Below are positions 8,938 to 17,243 of a DNA stretch of 64,000 bases, one piece after another (within the stretch, counting starts at the first letter, position 1; each line of letters begins with the position of its first letter). The stretch is from positions 744,001-808,000 of the forward strand of contig NZ_JACHDY010000001.1 of NCBI RefSeq assembly GCF_014201315.1. The letters run 5' to 3'. A program made the position numbers and the translations under genes. The stretch comes from Edaphobacter lichenicola (GTDB taxonomy: Bacteria > Acidobacteriota > Terriglobia > Terriglobales > Acidobacteriaceae). The notes beneath the pieces were generated by a model. The model searched no databases. It was not told the origin of the DNA and saw nothing but the letters and a program-made list of their open reading frames with translations.

Positions 8938-10044
8938 ATGTCGTTGCGGAAGCTGACCGAATCGAAAGAGAAAGACCTGCGCGTGGTTGCCATTGGCGGC
9001 GGCACGGGGTTGTCGACGCTGCTGCGGGGGCTGAAGCGGTACGTGGTGACTCCGGACCGGAGGAGAGGGATTCGGCTGGGAGAGTCTGCGCGGGTCGAAC
9101 GGGCTCCTACGCCGCCCTGCCCTGAGTCGCACTGCATTATTCGGGAGCTTTCGGCGGTGGTGACGGTGACCGACGATGGCGGCTCGTCGGGGCGTCTGCG
9201 CGAGGACTTCAAGATGCTTCCGCCGGGGGACATCCGGAACTGCATGGTCGCGCTCTCGGAGGATGAGCATCTTCTGTCGCGGCTGTTTCAGTATCGCTTC
9301 GAGCATGGCGAGCTGGAGGGGCATAGCTTCGGCAACCTCTTTGTGGCCGCGCTCTCGCACATCACGGGAGACTTTGCCCAGGCGGTGCAGATGTCCTCGC
9401 AGATTCTGGCCGCGCGGGGGAAGATCTTCCCTGCTACGAATACGAACGTGACCTTGGCGGCGGATATGGACGATGGCTCGCTGGTGCGGGGGGAGACCAA
9501 TATTACGGCCAGTAAGCGCAGCATCGTGGAGCTGCGGCTGGAGCCGGAGACTGCCGATCCTCTGCCGCAGACGCTGGAGGCTATTGCAAATGCTGACCTG
9601 ATCACTCTGGGGCCGGGGTCGCTTTACACTTCGCTGATCACGAACATGCTGGTTCGCGGCATCCCGGAGGCGCTGTCGGCGTCGCGGGCTACCAAGGTGT
9701 TTGTGTGCAATCTGATGACGCAGGCCAACGAGTCGCTGGGGCTGACAGCCTCTCAGCATATCGAGAAGATCATGCAGCATGCGGGTGGGGTCAAGGTTCC
9801 AATCTTCGACTATGCGCTGATCAATACGGGGGATATCTCGGCGGCGCGGCTGGAACAGTATGCGCGTGAGGGGCAACAGCCGATCGTGGCGGACCTGGAG
9901 CGCGTTCGGGCGCTGGGGGTGGAGCCGGTGATGGGCAACTTTGTCCATGAGGGCGATGTGTTGCGGCATGACTATGACCTTTTGGCGGAGCGGCTGCTGG
10001 AGCTGGGGATGGAGCGTCCGGTGGCGGTTTCGGGTGTGGGGTAG
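8938..10044 (+). CDS. yvcK: YvcK family UDP-GlcNAc-binding regulator (CofD-like fold)
   Basis: 368 residues with the YvcK/CofD signature: AIGGGTGLSTLLRGLK, VTVTDDGGSSGRLRED, LPPGDIRNCMVALS and GHSFGNLF. In firmicutes and actinobacteria YvcK (CuvA) binds UDP-GlcNAc and controls carbon flow to peptidoglycan. The usual rapZ and whiA neighbours are missing; a TPR gene precedes it. Compared with the common form there are about 30 extra residues (roughly 38-70, including PPCPESHC) between the first glycine motif and the DDGGSSG motif. The start at ATG is supported by AGGAGA a short distance upstream. Confidence 0.92.
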   Translation: MSLRKLTESKEKDLRVVAIGGGTGLSTLLRGLKRYVVTPDRRRGIRLGESARVERAPTPPCPESHCIIRELSAVVTVTDDGGSSGRLREDFKMLPPGDIRNCMVALSEDEHLLSRLFQYRFEHGELEGHSFGNLFVAALSHITGDFAQAVQMSSQILAARGKIFPATNTNVTLAADMDDGSLVRGETNITASKRSIVELRLEPETADPLPQTLEAIANADLITLGPGSLYTSLITNMLVRGIPEALSASRATKVFVCNLMTQANESLGLTASQHIEKIMQHAGGVKVPIFDYALINTGDISAARLEQYAREGQQPIVADLERVRALGVEPVMGNFVHEGDVLRHDYDLLAERLLELGMERPVAVSGVG

Positions 10045-10325
10045 GTACCCCCTCCCCGTACTTAATGTGTGCAAAGTCTTCGAAGATAATGGTTTAGGTC
10101 TGGACTTCTCCTTGCTTAATGGTTGAAATGAGATGCCCCGGCTTTTGGCCGGGGCATCACTTCCTTCTGTATCCAGTATAGCGAGTGGAGGGAAACTCAT
10201 GCGCCAGGTGTATGTGCTTGGCTGGCAAGGAGTTTGGGCGTTTTGGGGGTTGACAGCTAGATTCAGCGCGGCGTAGCCACTAATTATGTTTGTTGAGCTG
10301 ACACCAATCGGGCTGCAAATCATTT
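10045..10325. other. Intergenic region between yvcK and HNH endonuclease gene
   Basis: 281 bases without a supported gene. It holds the strong hairpin at 10132-10158 and, before it, a stretch with AAGTC and GACTT about 25 bases apart that looks like a fragment of an interspersed element. No tRNA fold was seen. Confidence 0.5.
10132..10158. terminator. GC-rich hairpin, possible terminator between convergent genes
   Basis: GATGCCCCGG pairs perfectly with CCGGGGCATC (10 bp) around a seven-base loop. It lies between the ends of yvcK and the convergent HNH gene, a natural terminator site. There is no clean T run on either strand, so Rho-independent action is uncertain. Confidence 0.45.
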
Positions 10326-11363
10326 CTAGATGAGTGATCCACTGCGTGGCAGGAGCTTGTTGGTTTTGGCGTTGCGACGAGCTGTTGCAGAGTCTCTCAA
10401 GATCATTTTGAGTCGACTATGCTTTGGGTCGTGGAGCTCAAGGCCGGTATGAAAGGAACTGAAGGCACCGTCGGCTAAGCTATCGAAGTCTATCGCCCTC
10501 ACCCTGCGCTTGAGATGCATCATTATCCGTTGGTTCTGGATACGGCCGAGGAGTTTGCAGTAGGTCCGGAACGGGATGTCTCCTCTGCGGGAATTACATG
10601 ATTTGCACGCCAATACAAGATTGAGCGCCCAGTTCGAACCCCCATAATTCGCCGCCAGCAGATGATCTTTGGTCCATTTCACTTCATTGGAAAACTGAAC
10701 ATTGCAATAGATGCAACGATTCCTTTGGAGTGTAAGTATCTGGCGGGTCTCCGCGACAGTATGTTTCCCGCCCGCTAACGAAAGGCTCTTCCTGCGACGT
10801 TGTAATCGCTCGTAAATATACATCCGACCCTCAGCTTGCAAATAGCGTGAGGAGTGCAAAACCCAAACGGGATTGCCGCATTCACAGGCGATGAAATCCT
10901 CTGCATCGGCCCGAGATTTCCTATAGGAATTCACTACAGACAGAGAGCGGAAGCTAAGACTGGTCATTGGGGATGCGCATTTCACGCAAAGCGCTTGCCC
11001 AAACATATGACTCTTGAAGATTGGAGTTAAAAATCTTGGGAAGTCACTGCGTTTCGGCAAGTGAAAGACAAAGCCATAGATCTTGCATTCACGGTCGAAC
11101 TCTGCGCGCCTGAACGAAAGGCCACCGCACTGGCCGTATGCTCCGAGGCCGCCTATGCTCCAGAAGTCGGGATCACGGTCTTCAAGACGGCCAGCTGCCA
11201 ACGCCGCTGTCCTGTGCTTCGAAATTAGTTTTCCGGCTGCGGTCATCGCTAGCCACGCATTCCCGTTCTTCAGCACTATCGCATTGCAGTCATGACGGTA
11301 TTTGCCGGGATTTACCCTATACCATCCTGCCTCTTCCAAATCGTTTCTTTCTCTACCAGCCAT
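10326..11363 (-). CDS. HNH endonuclease, probably acquired
   Basis: 345 residues. The C-terminal half holds a zinc-structured HNH nuclease: RCIYCNVQF (CxxC), TKDHLL (catalytic DH), NLVLACKSCNSRRGD (second CxxC plus Asn). A second Cys pair set, CVKC and CEC about 35 residues apart, could form a zinc ribbon in the middle. The N-terminal 60 residues (WYRVNPGKY..., GNAWLAMTAAG) resemble small phage-type domains. The gene is AT-richer and uses rarer codons than its neighbours, stands alone between two core genes, and has a weak ribosome site, all fitting horizontal transfer. No methylase or recombinase accompanies it. Target and role (homing, defence, orphan) unknown. Confidence 0.78.
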   Translation of the reverse strand: MAGRERNDLEEAGWYRVNPGKYRHDCNAIVLKNGNAWLAMTAAGKLISKHRTAALAAGRLEDRDPDFWSIGGLGAYGQCGGLSFRRAEFDRECKIYGFVFHLPKRSDFPRFLTPIFKSHMFGQALCVKCASPMTSLSFRSLSVVNSYRKSRADAEDFIACECGNPVWVLHSSRYLQAEGRMYIYERLQRRRKSLSLAGGKHTVAETRQILTLQRNRCIYCNVQFSNEVKWTKDHLLAANYGGSNWALNLVLACKSCNSRRGDIPFRTYCKLLGRIQNQRIMMHLKRRVRAIDFDSLADGAFSSFHTGLELHDPKHSRLKMILRDSATARRNAKTNKLLPRSGSLI

Positions 11364-11491
11364 GACGAAGCATTATCTCGCATTTGTGGCACTGCCCCCG
11401 AATCGTTAGCGTACATAAAATTCCGTTTCTTGAAGTTATACCTATAGGCAGGCCGCAGCCAAAAGGCGAAATACGGGGGTCTCTCCACTGC

Positions 11492-11518
11492 GCTGTTCAC
11501 GATGAGACTGTGAACAGC
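11492..11518. repeat. Perfect 9-bp inverted repeat
   Basis: GCTGTTCAC and GTGAACAGC separated by nine bases, in the gap upstream of the HNH gene. It could be an operator or a hairpin. No T run follows on either strand, so a terminator is unlikely. Confidence 0.55.
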
Positions 11519-11586
11519 TTCGGTCGAGATGACGAGTTTTGAGGGTGGGGTGGGAACAATAAAGGCGGAACTGTACGGGCGGATGG

Positions 11587-11623
11587 TCTACATCCCATCT
11601 CAGGTTCTACATCCTATCTTAGG
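11587..11623. repeat. Tandem direct repeat, 18-base unit, period 19
   Basis: Two copies of TCTACATCCYATCTYAGG (11587-11604 and 11606-11623) differing at two positions. They lie 18 bases beyond the rlmN stop, between rlmN and the acquired HNH gene. They may mark an element boundary or a binding site. Confidence 0.6.
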
Positions 11624-11640
11624 CGCAATGTTGGGATCTG

Positions 11641-12831
11641 TTAGAGAGCGATCTCGACGAGGGGCGTGGGAGGCGGGGACTCGAGGGTTCGCTTGAGTTG
11701 GCCGCAGGCGGCGTAGATGTCGCGGCCGCGGGGCTTGCGAATGAAGGCCGGGATGCCGCCGTCGCGGAGGCGCTTTTGGAAGATACCTACGTCCTGCGGG
11801 GTCGGCTCGTGGAAGGGCATGTCGGGGCCTGAGTTCCAGACGATCAGGTTGATCTTTGCCTGAGATTTGGCGCGGAGATTCTTCAAGAGCGCGATGAGCT
11901 CGTCGGCGTGCTGGCGCTGGTCGTTGATGCCTCCGAGGAGGACGTACTCGAAGGTGACGCGCTCACGGGGGCGCAGCGGGACGGCGGAGATGGCTTCGAG
12001 GAGCGCGGCGATGTTCCACTTGCGGGTGATGGGCATGATGGACTCGCGGACGACGTCGTTGGAGGCGTTGAGGCTGACGGCCAGCTTGGGGCGGATGGTC
12101 TCGCTGGCGAACTGCTGAATGCCGGGGAGTATGCCGGAGGTGCTGACGGTCATGCGGGACTCGGGGATGCTCATGGGGCCGGTGAGGAGACGGACGGCGT
12201 CCATGAAGGCGGCGTAGTTCAGGAAGGGTTCGCCCATGCCCATGAAGACCAAATTGATTCTGTCGCGGCCTACTTCGACCTTGTGACGGTTGAGGACGGC
12301 GGCTACCTGGCCGGCTATCTCGCCTGGGGTTAGGTTGCGGCGGATGCCCAGCTTGGCGGTGAGGCAGAACTGGCAGTTGACGGCGCAGCCTACCTGGCTG
12401 GAGATGCAGATGGTGGCGCGCTTGTAGTCGTCGTCATCGTGGGTGGGGTGCTCTTCTTCTTCGGCGGCCTGGGTTCCGTCGCCGCGCTCGCCTCCGTCGC
12501 CTCCGGGCATCCAGACGGTCTCGACGGTCTCGCCGTCGGCCATGCGGACGAGGTAGCGCTCGGTGCCGTCGATGGAGCGGGCGGTCTGGAGGAGTTCTGG
12601 CAGACCTACGGTGTAGCCTGCGGAGCTCAGGGTGGTGCGTAGGGTTGCCGGGAGTGTGGTGATCTGGTCGAGCGAGGGGGTGCGCTGGGCGTAGAGGGCC
12701 TCATAAAGCTGACGTGCCCGGTAGGGGGGCTGACCGAGGTTCTCCATCAGACCGGTCAGCTCCTGGAGGGAGGCGCCGAAGAGAGGTTGTGCCTCAACTA
12801 TCGGATTAGATAAGTTTATTATTTCATTCAT
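11641..12831 (-). CDS. rlmN: 23S rRNA (adenine-2503-C2)-methyltransferase RlmN
   Basis: 396 residues. Radical SAM enzyme that methylates C2 of A2503 in 23S rRNA and A37 of some tRNAs. The [4Fe-4S] motif CAVNCQFC lies in SSQVGCAVNCQFCLTAKLG; FMGMGEP and the C-terminal GRDIYAACGQL, with the mechanistic Cys, are present. Just before the cluster is an acidic insert (EEEEHPTHDDDD and flanks) not usual in the family. The ATG start has no Shine-Dalgarno-like sequence and the first ten residues are AT-rich in coding, so a slightly later start is possible. It is divergent from the M16 peptidase gene. Confidence 0.94.
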   Translation of the reverse strand: MNEIINLSNPIVEAQPLFGASLQELTGLMENLGQPPYRARQLYEALYAQRTPSLDQITTLPATLRTTLSSAGYTVGLPELLQTARSIDGTERYLVRMADGETVETVWMPGGDGGERGDGTQAAEEEEHPTHDDDDYKRATICISSQVGCAVNCQFCLTAKLGIRRNLTPGEIAGQVAAVLNRHKVEVGRDRINLVFMGMGEPFLNYAAFMDAVRLLTGPMSIPESRMTVSTSGILPGIQQFASETIRPKLAVSLNASNDVVRESIMPITRKWNIAALLEAISAVPLRPRERVTFEYVLLGGINDQRQHADELIALLKNLRAKSQAKINLIVWNSGPDMPFHEPTPQDVGIFQKRLRDGGIPAFIRKPRGRDIYAACGQLKRTLESPPPTPLVEIAL

Positions 12832-12968
12832 TTTATTATGCTTATTAGGTATGTTACTTTGAATCGAAGATCGTGATGACGTGCTGGAGCATCTATATAA
12901 GTCTACTCCGATAGGTACAAAAGATGGCGCAGGTGGCGCTGTGAAACAATGGAGTCTGAAGGAGTCTC

Positions 12969-14285
12969 ATGTCTGTAACGCTAGTAGATGATGCCGCAAT
13001 TACGAAGACTGCCACGCGCAACATCAGGAAGACTGTGTTGTCGAATGGCCTGTTGGTGCTGACCGAGAGCATGCCGCACGTGCGGAGCGTCTCGATGGGA
13101 GCCTGGGTGGGCTCTGGTTCGCGGGACGAGACGGCTGGGGTGAACGGGGTCTCGCACTTCGTCGAACATATGGTGTTCAAGGGTACGACCTCGCGGTCGG
13201 CGCAGCAGATTGCCCGGGAGGTGGATACGATCGGGGGCAATCTGGACGCGTTTACGGGGAAGGAGACGGTCTGCTTCAACATCAAGGTGCTGGATGAGAA
13301 TGTGGCGCCGGCGCTGGATGTGCTGTCGGACCTGGTGCTGCACCCGACGTTTGCGCCGGAGGATGTGGAGCGGGAGAAGGGCGTGATTCTGGAAGAGATC
13401 AAGATGGACGAGGATAACCCCGACTATCTGGTGCACGAGGTGTGGACGCAGAACTTCTGGAAGGGCGATGCGCTGGGAAGGCCAATCCTGGGGACGGCGA
13501 AGACGGTTTCGAGCTTCGATCAGCAGACTCTGCTGAACTTTTATGCGGGGCAGTTTACTCCGCGGAATATGGTGTTTTCGGCGGCGGGAAACCTGGAGCA
13601 TGATGCTTTTGTGGGCCAGGTGGAGCGGGAGTTCGGCTCACTGGCGGCCAGCGGGGACAGCGTTCCGGAGAAGGTGGCGGCGCCGAGGGCTACGCCGCAC
13701 ATTACGCTGAAGAGGAAGAAGTCTCTGGAGCAGGTGCAGCTGTGTCTGGGGATGCCGGCGCCTCCGGTGAACGATTCGCGGCGGTATGTGGTGTACCTGA
13801 TGAATACGATGCTGGGCGGCGGGATGAGCTCGCGGCTGTTCCAGACGATTCGCGAGGATCGGGGGCTGGCGTATTCGATCTACTCGGAGATGAACCCGTT
13901 TCGGGATACGGGCTCGCTGTGCGTGTATGCGGGGACCTCGGTGGACAAGACGCAGGAGGTGTTGCAGCTTACCCTGCAGGAGTTGCGGCGTCTGAAGGAA
14001 GAGACGGTCAGCGAGGTGGAGTTGAAGCGGGCCAAGGATCAGCTGAAGAGCAATATGGTGATTGGGCTGGAGAGCTCGGGCAGCAGGATGGCGAATCTGG
14101 CGCGGCAGCAGATGTACTTCGGCAGATTTTCCGGCGTGGATGAGATTATGCACGAGATCGAAGCGGTATCCACGGTCGACGTGCAGGAGCTGGCGCAGGA
14201 GCTGTTCAAGCCGGAGACGATGGCGTTGACGCTGCTGGGAAATCTTGGGACGATGAAGATCGAGCGGGAAGATTTGGCCTGCTAG
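12969..14285 (+). CDS. M16 family zinc metallopeptidase
   Basis: 438 residues. The inverted zinc motif HxxEH is present as H63-F-V-E66-H67, with the downstream acidic ligand expected near EREKGVILEEI. The C-terminal M16 domain carries the RTIREDRGLAYSIYSE-type substrate loop as TIREDRGLAYSIYSE. It is of the single-chain processing-peptidase-like type (PqqL/YmxG group). There is no signal peptide, so it acts in the cytoplasm or after unusual export; its substrate is unknown. AAGGAG six bases before the ATG fixes the start. The pseudopilin and lolA genes follow closely and may share its transcript. Confidence 0.9.
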   Translation: MSVTLVDDAAITKTATRNIRKTVLSNGLLVLTESMPHVRSVSMGAWVGSGSRDETAGVNGVSHFVEHMVFKGTTSRSAQQIAREVDTIGGNLDAFTGKETVCFNIKVLDENVAPALDVLSDLVLHPTFAPEDVEREKGVILEEIKMDEDNPDYLVHEVWTQNFWKGDALGRPILGTAKTVSSFDQQTLLNFYAGQFTPRNMVFSAAGNLEHDAFVGQVEREFGSLAASGDSVPEKVAAPRATPHITLKRKKSLEQVQLCLGMPAPPVNDSRRYVVYLMNTMLGGGMSSRLFQTIREDRGLAYSIYSEMNPFRDTGSLCVYAGTSVDKTQEVLQLTLQELRRLKEETVSEVELKRAKDQLKSNMVIGLESSGSRMANLARQQMYFGRFSGVDEIMHEIEAVSTVDVQELAQELFKPETMALTLLGNLGTMKIEREDLAC

Positions 14286-14349
14286 GTCTCGCTGCTGATA
14301 GATTTGTTCGGTGGTAGAGATACAGAATTGCCGAGGATTGATAAAGACA

Positions 14350-14877
14350 ATGAATGTACGGGACCGATTGCGCGCAGGGCTCGAGGGACGACCGAACGAA
14401 GATGGATTTACGCTGATCGAACTGCTGATTGTGATGTCGGTGATGCTGATCCTGATGACGCTTGCGGTGCCGCAGCTGTTGAAGCTGAGGAAGCAGGCGC
14501 AGGAGACGTCGGCAGTGCAGTCGCTGCGGACGATTGGGCAGGCGGAGCTGCAGTACAACTCGGCTTATCCGGCGAATGGATTTTCGTGCTCTCTGGCTAC
14601 GCTGGGTGGGGATCCGAAGTCGGGCGCGCCTACGTCGCAGTCGGCACAACTGATTACGCCGGATCTGGCGAGCGGGCAGAAGGCCGGGTATACGTTCGCC
14701 ATCACCAATTGCACGAAGGTGACGGTAAACAATCAGGATATGTATACCTCGTTTGAGATTACGGCGGTTCCGAACTCGATTGGAAAGACCGGTGATCGCG
14801 GCTTCTGCACGGATGAGAACAATACGATCCGCTACGACCCGGCGGGTGGAACCAACTGCACACAGCCCATTCAGTAA
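14350..14877 (+). CDS. Type IV pilin-like / type II secretion pseudopilin
   Basis: 175 residues with a class III prepilin signal: a basic leader, then G19|FTLIE with the conserved Glu at +5, followed by a hydrophobic stretch (about 21-42). Prepilin peptidase would cut after G19. The C-terminal domain has four Cys residues spaced to allow two disulfides. It is a fibre or pseudopilus subunit in the periplasm/outer surface. ATG 14350 is preferred; a GTG at 14311 in frame would add 13 residues to the leader. Its TAA overlaps the lolA ATG by one base, an unusual partnership. Confidence 0.85.
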   Translation: MNVRDRLRAGLEGRPNEDGFTLIELLIVMSVMLILMTLAVPQLLKLRKQAQETSAVQSLRTIGQAELQYNSAYPANGFSCSLATLGGDPKSGAPTSQSAQLITPDLASGQKAGYTFAITNCTKVTVNNQDMYTSFEITAVPNSIGKTGDRGFCTDENNTIRYDPAGGTNCTQPIQ

Positions 14878-15512
14878 TGCTGGCTAAGGCTCTGCTGTTC
14901 GCGTCGTTTTGCTGCGCTCCGCTGCTGGTTGCGCAGGAGAACGACGCGTTGGTGCGTAAGGTGGATGATCACTACAACCATCTCAGTTCCCTGCGCGCTC
15001 ATTACACCGAGAGCTACGCGGGGATGGGGATGAACCGCACGGAAGAGGGCACGCTGCTGCTGAAGAAGCCGGGGCGGATGCGGTGGAGTTATGCTGCTCC
15101 GGTGGGCAAGGTGTTTGTGCTGGATGGGAAGTTTGCGTGGTTTTATACGCCGGGCGATGCTCAGGCTACGCGGGTGCCAGCGAAGCAGTTGGATGATCTG
15201 CGGTCGCCGTTGCGATTTCTGCTGGGGCATACGCAGCTGAAGAAGGAGCTGGATAGCCTGGCTGTGGTGGCGGATGGGGCGGGTTTTCGGATCTCGGGTG
15301 TGCCGAAGGGGATGGCGCAGAGGGTAAAGCTGCTGTCTCTTTGGGTGACTGCGGGCGGGGCGATTGAGCGAATGAAGCTGGAAGAGGTGGATGGGGCGGT
15401 CACGGAGTTCGCGTTTACCGGGATGCAGGAGAATGTGCCTGTGAAGGATGCGGACTTTGTTTTTGTTCCACCGGATGGGGTGAGTGTGGTGGAAGGGTTG
15501 CCGCCGATCTAG
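14877..15512 (+). CDS. lolA: Outer-membrane lipoprotein carrier protein LolA family
   Basis: 211 residues. A short signal peptide (about 1-19, ending near VAQ) precedes a LolA-type beta fold recognised by the early KVDDHYNHLSSLRAHYTE, the KKPGRMRWSYAAP strand pair (a LolA hallmark) and the C-terminal DADFVFVPPDGV. LolA ferries lipoproteins through the periplasm from LolCDE to the outer membrane. lolB and lolCDE are not in the window. Start and stop of the pilin overlap as TAATG, so translation is coupled. Confidence 0.85.
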   Translation: MLAKALLFASFCCAPLLVAQENDALVRKVDDHYNHLSSLRAHYTESYAGMGMNRTEEGTLLLKKPGRMRWSYAAPVGKVFVLDGKFAWFYTPGDAQATRVPAKQLDDLRSPLRFLLGHTQLKKELDSLAVVADGAGFRISGVPKGMAQRVKLLSLWVTAGGAIERMKLEEVDGAVTEFAFTGMQENVPVKDADFVFVPPDGVSVVEGLPPI

Positions 15513-15784
15513 TCGAATTTTGGTGCGGATGTCCTGCCGGACGGGCCTCCTGCGCGGAGTGCGGTCACTTCGTGACGGGTATACCCCTTCGGATGGCGCT
15601 CCCGTTGGTCGCGACTTGAGATTCGCGCATCAAAAAAAGCAGATTAAAACCAGATGTAAATCGAGTTAGCGAAGCGGGACAAGACGGGTTTCGCTGAGCA
15701 GACGGTAGTAAAATGATGACAATCTTCAAGTCGAATTTGTCGTTGAACGCGCGCGCGAGATGCGCAGAAAAGTAGAGATAGATT
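15513..15784. other. Intergenic region between lolA and HAD phosphatase gene
   Basis: 272 bases without a supported gene. It contains a small hairpin (GTCAC-TTC-GTGAC at 15564-15576) inside a GC-rich element, then an A-rich tract (15630-15660). It looks like a degenerate interspersed repeat followed by the promoter region of the next gene; no clear -35/-10 pair was found. Confidence 0.4.
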
Positions 15785-16507
15785 GTGAGCCATGTTGTTT
15801 CAGTGAGTCGCCTGAGTACCTCGGAGTTTCATTCGGCTGTTGCTTCGCTCTCTCCCTCGGTTGCAGTCTTTGATTGCGACGGGACGCTGTGGTCGGGGGA
15901 TGCCGGGTCTTCGTTTATGAAGTGGACGATCGAGACGGGGCTGGTCTCGCGTGAGATGACGGACTGGATCGACTCGCGATATAGGGGATACCTGAAGGGC
16001 GAGGTCTCTGAGGTGGCCATCTGCGGGGAGATGGTGCAGATGTACCAGCGCCTGCGCGAGGACGAGATGCGGCGGGCGGCGAAGAACTTCTTTGCCAGCC
16101 AGATTGAGCCGAATATCTTTGCCGAGATGAGGGAGCTGGTGGGGGAACTTCGCGCGAAGGGCGTGGAGATCTGGGCGGTCAGTTCGACCAATAACTGGGT
16201 CATTGAAGAGGGAGTCAAGCGGTTTGGCATTCCGGCGGAACGGGCGCTGGCGGCGCGGGTGCAGGTGAAGGACGGCGTGATGACGGACGTGATTCTGGAT
16301 GTCCCGACGGATGAGGGTAAGGTTGCATCGCTCAAGCGGGCCGGGGTGACGGCACCCGATGCGGTGTTTGGAAACTCGGTCCATGACGCGGCGATGCTGG
16401 CGATTGCGAAGCGGGCGTTTCCGGTGAACCCGAGCGCGGCTTTGGTGGAGCGGAGCGCGCAGGAGGGCTGGCCGGTTTACTATCCGGCGGCGGTGCGTCC
16501 GGCCTAA
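15785..16507 (+). CDS. HAD-superfamily phosphatase (SerB-like, IB family)
   Basis: 240 residues. Motif I is DCDGTLW (D30 nucleophile, D32 acid/base); the helical cap follows (about 40-130); motif II is AVSSTN; motif III/IV is the K and GNSVHDAAML segment, in which the usual GDs-D pattern is GNSVHD. Family IB members hydrolyse phosphoserine or other small phosphomonoesters. Substrate cannot be assigned; no serine-pathway gene is near. The GTG start at 15785 is the first in frame after a stop; no strong ribosome site is seen. It is 52 bases before the Nudix gene. Confidence 0.82.
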   Translation: MSHVVSVSRLSTSEFHSAVASLSPSVAVFDCDGTLWSGDAGSSFMKWTIETGLVSREMTDWIDSRYRGYLKGEVSEVAICGEMVQMYQRLREDEMRRAAKNFFASQIEPNIFAEMRELVGELRAKGVEIWAVSSTNNWVIEEGVKRFGIPAERALAARVQVKDGVMTDVILDVPTDEGKVASLKRAGVTAPDAVFGNSVHDAAMLAIAKRAFPVNPSAALVERSAQEGWPVYYPAAVRPA

Positions 16508-16559
16508 GTAAAGTGAATAGAAGCTTTTGGACTGCGAATATCGTCTAATCTGTAGTCAG

Positions 16560-17033
16560 GTGAGAGAGCCGATTCGCAAACTCGAAGAGCATGCTGAAAC
16601 CGCAGTGCAAAAACCGCTTCGATTGGTGGTGGCGGCGTTGATTTTGCGTGGGGATGCGGGTGAAGGCGGGGGGGGGCTGGAGGTGCTGATCTGCCAGCGA
16701 AAGCCGGACCAGCCGATGAGCCTGAAGTGGGAGTTTCCTGGGGGGAAGATCGAAGCCGGTGAGACGTCGGAGGGTGCTCTGGCTCGCGAGCTGAATGAGG
16801 AGTTGGGGATTACGGCTATTATTGGGCGGCGGGTGGCGCGGGTGAGGCACAAGTACCGCAATGGCGGCGCGATCGATCTTCAGTTCTTCGTGGTGCGGGA
16901 GTTCGATGGTGCGCTGGAGAATCGGATCTTCAACGACATGCGGTGGGCGCCTTTGACAGAGCTGCCGGGATACGATTTTCTGGCTGCTGATCTTGGGTTG
17001 ATTCGGGATCTGTCTGAGGGGAAGTTGTTGTAG
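16560..17033 (+). CDS. Nudix hydrolase (MutT-like)
   Basis: 157 residues with a complete Nudix box GGKIEAGETSEGALARELNEELG (quoted here in two parts: GGKIEAGETSEG and ALARELNEELG). The preceding LKWEFPGG is typical of MutT-type 8-oxo-(d)GTP diphosphatases, which clean the nucleotide pool. A glycine run (GDAGEGGGG) loops out before the first strand. The start is unsure: GTG 16560 is preferred, since TTG 16527 lacks a ribosome site. It is probably co-transcribed with the HAD phosphatase gene. Confidence 0.87.
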   Translation: MREPIRKLEEHAETAVQKPLRLVVAALILRGDAGEGGGGLEVLICQRKPDQPMSLKWEFPGGKIEAGETSEGALARELNEELGITAIIGRRVARVRHKYRNGGAIDLQFFVVREFDGALENRIFNDMRWAPLTELPGYDFLAADLGLIRDLSEGKLL

Positions 17034-17105
17034 CGCTCTGAGCTGTCAGCTTTGAGCGGTGTTTGGGTGAAAAGGTTCGAGCGATAGGGGTGGGTGTAGT
17101 GTTTC

Positions 17106-17228
17106 GGAGATCCTTCACTGCGCTCAGGACGACAGCAAATACAAGAGCAACCGTCCTGCTCAGGATGTGGAATCACAACCACAAAAACGAAAGCAGATTC
17201 CTGGGCTTCGCTCGGAATGACAACAAAA
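17106..17228. repeat. Cluster of diverged palindromic interspersed elements
   Basis: Two similar elements, about 17106-17144 and 17193-17228, share AGATYCCT...CGCTCRG-A-GACA followed by an A-rich tail. Each has an imperfect dyad (TCCT...AGGA, TTCC...GGAA), and a third dyad TCCTGCTCAGGA sits between them at about 17154-17165. They occupy the gap between two convergent genes and resemble small REP-like elements seen in this kind of genome. Confidence 0.55.
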
Positions 17229-17243
17229 AACGCGGGGAGATGC

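Noticed and set aside
8824-10323. 499-residue frame antisense to yvcK
   Set aside because: Low-complexity Arg/Gln/Leu composition without motifs; shadow of the strongly supported yvcK gene.
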